From Thiotrichales bacterium (GTDB lineage Bacteria > Pseudomonadota > Gammaproteobacteria > JAAZVR01): a stretch of 5,457 nucleotides of DNA. The stretch's first letter is position 1. The number at the start of each line of letters is the position of its first letter. The notes beneath the pieces were generated by a model. It searched no databases. It was not told the origin of the DNA and saw nothing but the letters and a program-made list of their open reading frames with translations. Shown in pieces: positions 1 to 5,457 of this stretch. The translations under genes were made by a program, and so were the position numbers. The stretch lies in contig JAAZVR010000080.1 of NCBI GenBank assembly GCA_018623305.1, positions 1 to 5,457 on the forward strand. The letters run 5' to 3'.

Positions 1-471
1 TGGGGTACTTCATGTCTAGCAGGTCAAGCGATCACTATGGAAAATGTTATGGATGAAACATCTATGACTTACGGTGAAACGTACAAGTCTGAAGTAACAG
101 GTAAGCAAATGAAAGATATCCTAGAAGGTATCTGTGAAAACTTGTTCCAAAAAGACCCTTACCTACAATCAGGTGGTGACATGGTTCGCTTGGGCGGTAT
201 GGACTACACTTGTGATCCTACAGCGTCTTTGGGTAACCGTATCTCTGAAATGCGTTTGGACGACGGTACTCCGTTGGAAGACAACAAAACGTACTCAGTT
301 GCGGGTTGGGCTCAGGTTGAAGAAGTGGGTTCTGGTCGCTTGATGTGGGATGTAACGGCTGATTACCTACGTCGTAACAAGACGTTGGAGCTTAAGAAAG
401 TTAACCACCCTACATTGAAAAATGTATCGGACAACCCGGGTCTTCAAGATTACCCTGGTAAATTGGGTTAA
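1..471 (+). CDS. soxB: Thiosulfohydrolase SoxB, C-terminal part (5' end outside window)
   Basis: SoxB is the periplasmic, di-manganese hydrolase of the Sox thiosulfate-oxidation pathway. It releases sulfate from the sulfane adduct carried on the SoxYZ cysteine, and belongs to the 5'-nucleotidase/metallophosphoesterase superfamily. The frame is open from base 1 and gives 156 residues before TAA, about the last quarter of a protein that is usually 550-600 residues. Seen here, counting from base 1, are GGDMVR (58-63), YTCDPT (69-74), NRISEMRL shortly after, and a KTYSVAGWA stretch, all typical of the SoxB C-terminal domain. The metal-binding motifs and the signal peptide lie upstream and cannot be checked. 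The ATG at 37 is internal, because the family match continues upstream of it (WGTS..GQAIT). Codon use favours AAC, TAC, GGT and CGT, suggesting high expression. A terminator follows 21 bases after the stop and no other sox gene lies downstream. Confidence 0.9.
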   Translation, partial: WGTSCLAGQAITMENVMDETSMTYGETYKSEVTGKQMKDILEGICENLFQKDPYLQSGGDMVRLGGMDYTCDPTASLGNRISEMRLDDGTPLEDNKTYSVAGWAQVEEVGSGRLMWDVTADYLRRNKTLELKKVNHPTLKNVSDNPGLQDYPGKLG

Positions 472-492
472 TTTAGAACTCGATTGGTTCAG

Positions 493-520
493 AAAAGCGG
501 GATTTATTCCCGCTTTTTTT
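493..520 (+). terminator. Rho-independent terminator after soxB
   Basis: A perfect 10-bp stem (AAAAGCGGGA at 493-502 with TCCCGCTTTT at 508-517) surrounds a 5-base loop and runs into seven Ts (514-520). It lies 21 bases beyond the soxB stop and 22 bases before the mazG start, so it should end the soxB transcript. The A-rich 5' arm means it could also act to some degree on the opposite strand. Confidence 0.9.
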
Positions 521-542
521 ATGTCGAAAAATAGGTACAGAG

Positions 543-1295
543 ATGAAAGAAATCGAAGATTTATTAAAAACAATGCAAGCCTTGCGTGATCCTCAAACTG
601 GGTGTCCTTGGGATATTAAACAAACGCATGAATCCATTGCACCTCATACGATTGAAGAAGCCTATGAGGTCCAAGAGGCGATTGAAAAAGGGGATTTACA
701 GGAAATTAGAGAAGAGCTGGGCGATTTATTGTTGCAAGTGGTCTTTCAGGCGCAAATTGCCACAGAAGACAACAACTTTACATTTGCCGATATTGCACAA
801 ACTCTGAATGATAAATTGATACGTCGTCATCCGCATGTGTTTGGTGAGCAGAGCGCAGAAACGGAAGAAGATGTTAAAACACTTTGGGAAGCCAATAAGG
901 TGAAAGAGCGTTCCAATAAAGGGCAAGAATCTGCATTAGCCGGTGTTGCTACTACATTGCCGGCATTGATTCGTGCGCAAAAACTGCAAAAGCGTGCGGC
1001 GAAAGTGGGGTTTCAATGGGCGACCTCAGACCAAGCAAAAGCTAAGGTGCTGGAAGAGGTAAAAGAAATCGAATCTGCTAAACAAGACCAGCTAGAAGAA
1101 GAGTTCGGTGATTTATTGCTCGCCAGTGTCGCTTGGGCGAACATTCATAAGATCGATGCAGAACAAGCCTTACGAAAAGCCAATGCTAAATTTCAAAAAC
1201 GATTTGAGTTAATGGAAGCGCTTGCAAATGAATCGTTGAATGAACTGGATTTAGATTCTTTAAAAACACTTCGGCAAAAAGCAAAGATGTCATAA
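543..1295 (+). CDS. mazG: Nucleoside triphosphate pyrophosphohydrolase MazG
   Basis: This cytoplasmic enzyme hydrolyses (d)NTPs to the monophosphate and pyrophosphate. In E. coli MazG also lowers ppGpp during starvation and is linked to cleaning of aberrant nucleotides. At 250 residues it is close to E. coli MazG (263) and has both MazG repeats. The N-terminal repeat shows CPWD (21-24), EEAYE (38-42) and EELGD (57-61); then come KLIRRHPHVFG (91-101) and a WExxKxxER motif (115-123). The C-terminal repeat shows EEVKE (171-175) and EEFGD (186-190), which supply the Mg-binding acidic residues of the catalytic copy. The N-terminal copy also keeps its acidic residues here. The ATG at 543 has only a weak AGG (533-535) seven bases upstream. 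Family motifs begin about 20 residues in, as expected for this start. It starts 22 bases after the soxB terminator and no clear promoter of its own was seen. Codon use is ordinary, unlike soxB and pstS. Confidence 0.95.
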   Translation: MKEIEDLLKTMQALRDPQTGCPWDIKQTHESIAPHTIEEAYEVQEAIEKGDLQEIREELGDLLLQVVFQAQIATEDNNFTFADIAQTLNDKLIRRHPHVFGEQSAETEEDVKTLWEANKVKERSNKGQESALAGVATTLPALIRAQKLQKRAAKVGFQWATSDQAKAKVLEEVKEIESAKQDQLEEEFGDLLLASVAWANIHKIDAEQALRKANAKFQKRFELMEALANESLNELDLDSLKTLRQKAKMS

Positions 1296-1319
1296 AAATG
1301 TAATATTCACGCAATGGCT

Positions 1320-1358
1320 TTGTCATTTTTCGACTCCAAAATACGCAGTACTTAAATT
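1320..1358 (+). promoter_or_regulatory. Candidate pstS promoter with a possible PhoB half-site
   Basis: The 89-base gap between mazG and pstS contains TTGTCAT (1320-1326), which matches the Pho-box repeat CTGTCAT at six of seven positions. It is followed by the expected 4-base T/A-rich spacer (TTTT), but the next 7 bases (CGACTCC) match the second repeat poorly. TAAATT (1353-1358) could be a weak -10 box, placing a start about 20 bases before the gene. Pho control is expected for pstS from family knowledge, but one half-site is weak evidence. Confidence 0.25.
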
Positions 1359-1384
1359 ATTTAATCTTTCTTTGGAGACGAGAA

Positions 1385-2350
1385 ATGAAAATGCGTTCTA
1401 TCGTTGCTGCTATGGGTTTCGCTGTAGCTTCTTCTGCAATGGCTGCAGGTGCTCAAGTTGATTCAGCTTTGCCTGACTACCAAAAAGCGTCAGGTGTTTC
1501 AGGTAACATTTCATCTGTAGGTTCTGATACTTTAGCAAACTTGATGACGTTGTGGGCTGAGCAATTCAAGCGTACTTACCCTAACGTAAACATTCAAATC
1601 CAAGCGGCTGGTTCTTCTACTGCGCCTCCAGCGTTGACAGAAGGTACTTCAAACTTTGGTCCTATGTCTCGTAAAATGAAATCTAAAGAAGAAGCAGGTT
1701 TCGAGAAAGAGCACGGTTACAAAGCAACAGCAATTCCTGTAGCGATCGACGCATTGGCTGTATTCGTAAATAAAGACAACCCAATTGAAGGTTTGACGAT
1801 TCCACAAGTTGATGCAATTTTCTCTTCAACTCGTAAATGTGGTTTCGATAAAGACATCGCTAAATGGGGTGATGCAGGTTTGACTGGCGAATGGACAAAC
1901 ATGGACGTTCAGTTGTACGGTCGTAACTCAGTTTCTGGTACTTACGGTTACTTCAAAAAGAAAGCAACGTGTAAAGGTGACTTCAAAAACAACGTAAACG
2001 AGCAGCCAGGTTCTGCTTCAGTTGTACAGTCAGTGACAACGTCTAAAAACGGTATTGGTTACTCAGGTATGGGTTACAAAACTGCAGGTGTTAAAGCGGT
2101 TCCTCTAGCGAAGAAGCCTGGTAAGCCTTTTGTTGCTGCGACTGCTGAAAACGCAATCAACGGCACTTACCCATTGTCTCGTTTCTTGTATGTTTACATC
2201 AACAAAGCACCTAATAAGCCTCTTGAGCCTAAAGTTGCTGAGTTCATGAAAATGGTATTGTCTAAGCAAGGTCAAGAAGTAGTTGTAAAAGACGGCTACG
2301 TACCATTGCCAGCGAAAGTTGCGGCTAAATACCGTGCATTGCTAGACTAA
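1385..2350 (+). CDS. pstS: PstS-like phosphate ABC transporter substrate-binding protein
   Basis: This is a secreted periplasmic binding protein that should capture phosphate for the PstCAB importer. It has 321 residues. A Sec signal peptide covers roughly residues 1-20: basic MKMR, a hydrophobic core, then AMA before A21. Family signatures in order are VGSDTL (45-50), AAGSSTAPPAL (74-84), FGPMSRKMK (91-99), YGRNSVSGTYGYF (178-190), PGSAS (208-212), GIGYSGMGY and a YPLSRFLYVYINK stretch near the C-terminus. RNSVSGT (180-186) corresponds to the R/S/G/T anion loop of E. coli PstS. Two cysteines in the mature part (C152, C196) could form a disulfide. The start is well supported by GGAG (1374-1377) seven bases upstream. 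Codon use is strongly biased (12 of 13 Tyr are TAC), which implies high expression. A terminator follows directly and no pstCAB or phoU is present nearby. A related anion as ligand cannot be excluded. Confidence 0.9.
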   Translation: MKMRSIVAAMGFAVASSAMAAGAQVDSALPDYQKASGVSGNISSVGSDTLANLMTLWAEQFKRTYPNVNIQIQAAGSSTAPPALTEGTSNFGPMSRKMKSKEEAGFEKEHGYKATAIPVAIDALAVFVNKDNPIEGLTIPQVDAIFSSTRKCGFDKDIAKWGDAGLTGEWTNMDVQLYGRNSVSGTYGYFKKKATCKGDFKNNVNEQPGSASVVQSVTTSKNGIGYSGMGYKTAGVKAVPLAKKPGKPFVAATAENAINGTYPLSRFLYVYINKAPNKPLEPKVAEFMKMVLSKQGQEVVVKDGYVPLPAKVAAKYRALLD

Positions 2351-2369
2351 TTTTTAGTCTGCTTCGAAG

Positions 2370-2394
2370 AGCCCGCCTTGTGCGGGCTTTTTTT
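2370..2394 (+). terminator. Rho-independent terminator after pstS
   Basis: A GC-rich stem (AGCCCGC at 2370-2376 with GCGGGCT at 2382-2388) with a 5-base loop is followed by a run of seven Ts (2388-2394). It begins 19 bases after the pstS stop and separates pstS from glnE. Confidence 0.93.
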
Positions 2395-2422
2395 GTTTTA
2401 AAATGGCTAGATACGATTACTC

Positions 2423-2427
2423 AAAGG
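2423..2427 (+). promoter_or_regulatory. Ribosome binding site that fixes the glnE start
   Basis: AAAGG lies six bases before the ATG at 2434. The same frame is open further upstream to a GTG at 2380, but that codon sits inside the pstS terminator hairpin and has no usable site in front of it. This supports 2434 as the start. Confidence 0.7.
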
Positions 2428-2433
2428 TGTTGC

Positions 2434-5061
2434 ATGTTTTCTCTCGAACAAGTTCTTTCATTCAGTCCATTTTTGCAGTCGCACGAAACCTCGATTCGCA
2501 CGGAATTACGATCGGTGGATTTCGCTTCAGAACTTGCAGAGCGTTTACAAGATTGCCCAAACGAGGATGAATTGCAGCATCGTTTGCGTGTTTATCGCAA
2601 TCAAGAAATGGCGAATATCGCTTACGGCGATTTATCGGGTCAAGTGGATTTACCGACAACGCTCGCCAATTTGAGTGCCTTAGCCGATGCGTTGATTCAG
2701 CAATCCTTAGCGTATCTTGAACCCTTGTATGAAAAACGATTCGGGACACCTATGTCACGGGAAGGCGAACGCCATCAAAAATTAATTGTGCTCGGGATGG
2801 GTAAGCTCGGTGCGCGTGAGTTGAACTTTTCTTCCGACATCGATTTGATTTTTATCTACCCTGAAGATGGCAATACGGAAGGTGCTTTACGAAGTTTTTC
2901 CAATAAAGAATTCTTCATTCGTTTGGGACAGGCCTTAATTAAGGCCTTAAACCCAATGACCAAAGATGGGTTTGTGTTTCGTGTGGATATGCGTTTGCGA
3001 CCATTTGGTAATTCAGGACCTCTGGCGATTAGCTTTAATGCGTTGAACCAGTATTTCCAAGTGCACGGTCGTGCTTGGGAGCGTTATGCGATGATTAAAG
3101 CACGTCCTATGACGGGCGATGCAGAACAAATTCAGCGTTTGCAAACTGAGATTATCAATCCCTTTGTTTATCGTCGCTTTGTGGATTTTTCAGTGGTTGA
3201 AGAAATGCGTTCCTTGAAATCTCAGATTGTGAAAAAAGTGAAGCAACAAGGTATGGAGCGCAATATTAAATTGGGCGATGGCGGCATTCGTGAGATTGAG
3301 TTTTTTGCACAAGTGTTGCAGTTGATTCACGGAGGGCGAGATCGTGCGTTGCAAGTGCGCGAAATGAAAAGCGCGTATGAATTGTTGACTGAGCGTGAGT
3401 TGGTGACTTCGGATGAAAAACAAGGCCTATTTGAGGCCTACGATTTCTTGCGCTTGGTCGAAAATCGTTTGCAAATGTGGAAAGACGAGCAAACACATGA
3501 TTTACCTGATTCAGACAGCGAACAATATGCACTTTTGGCTCAAAGTATGGGGTTTGAGAGCACAGAAGCGTTTACTGAGCGGTTGAAAACACACAATGCC
3601 TTTGTTTCGAGCTTGTTTGCAGAGCTTTTGGGTGAGCAAGCGGCTCAAGGGGATGAAACGTGGACGGAAATTGACACCTATGAGTATTTGATTCAGACCA
3701 ATAACTTCAAATGGATGGATGCGGAAGGGCGTAAACGCCTGGACCAGTTTATGACGCGATTGCAGGATTGGGTCGAAGCAGGCGAGGTGGATGTTGAGCG
3801 AGCGAAGACTTTGTTGCCTGTGATTGAATCGGTTATGCGCCGAAGTGCCTATTTGGTGATGCTCAATGAAAACCCAGGCGCGATGAAGGCTTTGCTGGAG
3901 TTGTGTGGGCAGAGTCCGTGGATTGTGAAACAGTTTAGTCAATATCCGTCGTTGATGGATGTGTTGTTGGATGTGCGTAATTTATCATCGCCGATGTCGA
4001 AACAGGAATTGCAAGCCCAAGTTGCCGCTCAGTTGGATGTGTTGCCAGTCGATCAGTTTGAGAAAAAGATGTTGGTGTGTCGTCAGTTTAAAAGTCAGCA
4101 GGTGATGAAAGTCGCCGCGGGTGATATTTTGGCGCATATTCCAGTGATGAAAGTCAGCGATTATTTGACTTGGATTGCGGAAGCGATGCTCGAAGAGAGT
4201 ATCAAAGCTTGCGCTGCACCGTTGATTGAAAAGCATGGCACGCCAGCCAAAGCCGGTGAGGATTTGCCGTTTATCATTGTGGCCTACGGAAAATTGGGTG
4301 GTATTGAATTGGGTTACGGTTCGGATTTGGATATCGTTATGCTGTTTGATGAGCAACGCGTGAATGCAGAAACAGACGGAGAAAAGCCGATTACCACGCA
4401 AGAGTTTTTTTTGAAACTGGGTCGTCAATTGGTGCAGTTTTTAACCGCACAAACGATTGCAGGGCCTTTGTATGAAGTGGATTCGCGTTTGCGTCCTAAT
4501 GGTCGCTCGGGGACTTTGGTGGTCAGCCTTGAGGCCTTTGAGAAATATCAGCGAAATGAAGCATGGACTTGGGAGCATCAGGCCTTGCTTCGCAGTCGTG
4601 CGGTTGCAGGTTCAGTAGAGGTCTGTGAGCGATTTGAAGGGCTGCGTCAAACCTTGTTAGTGGAAGCTGTTAAACGCGACACCTTGAAAGATGAAGTGGT
4701 TAAAATGCGCGAAAAAATGCGTGAGAACTTGGATAAATCCAATGCTGCGCAGTTTGATATGAAGCAAGGTTCGGGCGGTATTGTCGATATTGAATTTATG
4801 GTTCAGTATTTATGCTTGTCTCATGCGGCCGACCAAGGCGCGCAGATCGCAGTCAGCGATAATATGCGTTTGATTGATGGCTTAATGGATGCTGATTGGA
4901 TTGAGCGTGAACAGGGCGAAGTTTTACAAGAGGCGTATCAAGTTTATCGAGATCAATATCATCACAGTGCTTTGCAAGATGAAAAAGCAGTCTATCCCGT
5001 CGAAAAATTTGCCCAATATCGTGAAAAAGTGAAGACAATATGGCATGCGATTATGGCCTGA
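2434..5061 (+). CDS. glnE: Bifunctional glutamine synthetase adenylyltransferase/adenylyl-removing enzyme GlnE
   Basis: GlnE adds AMP to a tyrosine of each glutamine synthetase subunit (inactivating it) and removes it by phosphorolysis. PII protein and glutamine set the direction. Both nucleotidyltransferase domains are present and intact. In the N-terminal adenylyl-removing half are GMGKLG (121-126), SSDID with D135 and D137, MRLRPFG (186-192) and GGIREIEF (283-290). In the C-terminal adenylyl-transferase half are AYGKLGG (617-623), GSDLD with D631 and D633, RLRPNG (685-690) and GGIVDIEF (781-788). From ATG 2434 the protein has 875 residues, against 946 in E. coli. The shortfall includes the region before the first catalytic domain, where this protein is about 50 residues shorter. 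AAAGG six bases upstream supports the start; a GTG at 2380 would add 18 residues but lies in a terminator. ilvE follows after 49 bases. No convincing promoter was seen between 2395 and 2433. Confidence 0.96.
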   Translation: MFSLEQVLSFSPFLQSHETSIRTELRSVDFASELAERLQDCPNEDELQHRLRVYRNQEMANIAYGDLSGQVDLPTTLANLSALADALIQQSLAYLEPLYEKRFGTPMSREGERHQKLIVLGMGKLGARELNFSSDIDLIFIYPEDGNTEGALRSFSNKEFFIRLGQALIKALNPMTKDGFVFRVDMRLRPFGNSGPLAISFNALNQYFQVHGRAWERYAMIKARPMTGDAEQIQRLQTEIINPFVYRRFVDFSVVEEMRSLKSQIVKKVKQQGMERNIKLGDGGIREIEFFAQVLQLIHGGRDRALQVREMKSAYELLTERELVTSDEKQGLFEAYDFLRLVENRLQMWKDEQTHDLPDSDSEQYALLAQSMGFESTEAFTERLKTHNAFVSSLFAELLGEQAAQGDETWTEIDTYEYLIQTNNFKWMDAEGRKRLDQFMTRLQDWVEAGEVDVERAKTLLPVIESVMRRSAYLVMLNENPGAMKALLELCGQSPWIVKQFSQYPSLMDVLLDVRNLSSPMSKQELQAQVAAQLDVLPVDQFEKKMLVCRQFKSQQVMKVAAGDILAHIPVMKVSDYLTWIAEAMLEESIKACAAPLIEKHGTPAKAGEDLPFIIVAYGKLGGIELGYGSDLDIVMLFDEQRVNAETDGEKPITTQEFFLKLGRQLVQFLTAQTIAGPLYEVDSRLRPNGRSGTLVVSLEAFEKYQRNEAWTWEHQALLRSRAVAGSVEVCERFEGLRQTLLVEAVKRDTLKDEVVKMREKMRENLDKSNAAQFDMKQGSGGIVDIEFMVQYLCLSHAADQGAQIAVSDNMRLIDGLMDADWIEREQGEVLQEAYQVYRDQYHHSALQDEKAVYPVEKFAQYREKVKTIWHAIMA

Positions 5062-5080
5062 GCTATGCTAAAATCGCGTG
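5044..5080 (+). promoter_or_regulatory. Candidate ilvE promoter (extended -10) within an inverted repeat
   Basis: TGC followed by TAAAAT (5066-5074) matches an extended -10 element, five of six to TATAAT, with no good -35 upstream. It would start transcription near 5081, leaving a leader of about 30 bases with the AAGGA ribosome site. The element overlaps a 9-bp inverted repeat (CATGCGATT at 5044-5052 with AATCGCGTG at 5072-5080, one G-U pair, 19-base loop) spanning the glnE stop. No T-run follows, so it is not a terminator. Confidence 0.3.
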
Positions 5081-5110
5081 ATTAAAAAACTTAACAGAAG
5101 GAATTCTTGA

Positions 5111-5457
5111 ATGGTCACAATGGACGATCGCGACGGCTTTATTTGGCTTGACGGCCAAATGGTCCCTTGGCGTGAAGCGAAAACGCACGTTTTAACACAC
5201 ACTTTGCACTATGGCATGGGCGTGTTTGAAGGTGTACGTGCTTATAAAACGGATAAAGGTACCGCGATTTTTAAATTGCAGGAGCATACGGATCGTTTGT
5301 TCCGATCTGCGAAAATCCTAAACATGGATATGCCATTCTCGAAAGATGCGTGGAACGATGCGCAAAAGCGTGCGGTTTCAGAGAATAATTTGGATTCAGC
5401 GTATTTGCGTCCGATGGCGTTTTACGGTTCTGAGGGTATGGGTTTGCGTGCAGATAA
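5111..5457 (+). CDS. ilvE: Branched-chain amino acid aminotransferase IlvE, N-terminal part (3' end outside window)
   Basis: IlvE is a cytoplasmic PLP-dependent class IV aminotransferase. It carries out the last step of valine, leucine and isoleucine synthesis, using glutamate as amino donor. The visible 115 codons are an unbroken N-terminal third. They show DRDGFIWLDG (6-15), VPWREA (18-23), THTLHYGMGVFEGVRAY (29-45), a LQEHTDRLFRSAK stretch (56-68), and YLRPMAFYGSEGMGLRA (98-114). The last two are substrate- and cofactor-pocket regions of the family. The PLP-binding lysine lies beyond the window edge. The ATG at 5111 has AAGGA (5098-5102) eight bases upstream; a second in-frame ATG at 5120 is 17 bases from that site and less likely. 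The gene is 49 bases after glnE, an order I recall from Pseudomonas-type gammaproteobacteria. It may be co-transcribed with glnE, from its own extended -10 promoter, or both. Confidence 0.95.
   Translation, partial: MVTMDDRDGFIWLDGQMVPWREAKTHVLTHTLHYGMGVFEGVRAYKTDKGTAIFKLQEHTDRLFRSAKILNMDMPFSKDAWNDAQKRAVSENNLDSAYLRPMAFYGSEGMGLRAD

Noticed and set aside
37..471. Separate small gene starting at the ATG at 37
   Set aside because: The frame is open to base 1 and SoxB similarity continues upstream, so this is an internal methionine of soxB.
1294..1330. AAAAATG (1294-1300) pairing with CATTTTT (1324-1330) after mazG
   Set aside because: The stem is seven bases, nearly all A-T, with a 23-base loop; too weak to call a terminator.
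2380..2433. In-frame upstream extension of glnE from a GTG at 2380
   Set aside because: It overlaps the pstS terminator hairpin, has no ribosome site, and a good site precedes the ATG at 2434.
2395..2433. Possible glnE promoter (TACGAT at 2412-2417)
   Set aside because: The box matches only four of six positions and there is no -35 at an acceptable distance outside the terminator T-run.
2931..2946. Perfect 16-bp palindrome GGCCTTAATTAAGGCC
   Set aside because: It lies inside glnE and encodes the conserved ALIKAL-type segment just before the nucleotidyltransferase RLRP motif; the repeated Ala-Leu codons explain it.
3511..3942. Minus-strand open frames inside glnE (also 3985-4428 and others)
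   Set aside because: They lie wholly opposite well-conserved GlnE coding sequence, have no recognisable motifs, and read as low-complexity shadow proteins.

Overview
The window looks like chromosomal core sequence from a sulfur-oxidising gammaproteobacterium. The evidence is a soxB 3' end (thiosulfate oxidation), a glnE-ilvE order that I recall from Pseudomonas-type gammaproteobacteria, and moderate GC by eye. The Thiomicrospira/Hydrogenovibrio/Thiomicrorhabdus group is my best guess. That placement rests on protein style and gene content, not on any search.

All genes are on the + strand. (1) 1-471 is the 3' part of soxB, closed by a strong intrinsic terminator at 493-520. (2) 543-1295 is mazG, a complete nucleoside triphosphate pyrophosphohydrolase. 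(3) 1385-2350 is a complete pstS-like gene for a secreted phosphate-binding protein, followed by a second strong terminator at 2370-2394. (4) 2434-5061 is glnE, the complete two-domain adenylyltransferase/deadenylylase of glutamine synthetase. (5) From 5111 to the window edge is the 5' third of ilvE, a branched-chain aminotransferase. No gap between genes exceeds about 90 bases, and I see no RNA gene, mobile element or CRISPR array.

The genes serve separate tasks: sulfur energy metabolism, nucleotide pool cleaning, phosphate capture, nitrogen control and branched-chain amino acid synthesis. The two terminators split the window into soxB | mazG-pstS | glnE-ilvE. soxB and pstS share a codon style typical of highly expressed genes (Asn AAC, Tyr TAC, Gly GGT), while mazG and glnE do not.

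I found no undescribed system here. The points most worth a second look are the isolation of soxB and pstS from their usual partner genes, the changed acidic positions in the PstS phosphate pocket, and a dyad plus extended -10 at the glnE/ilvE junction.
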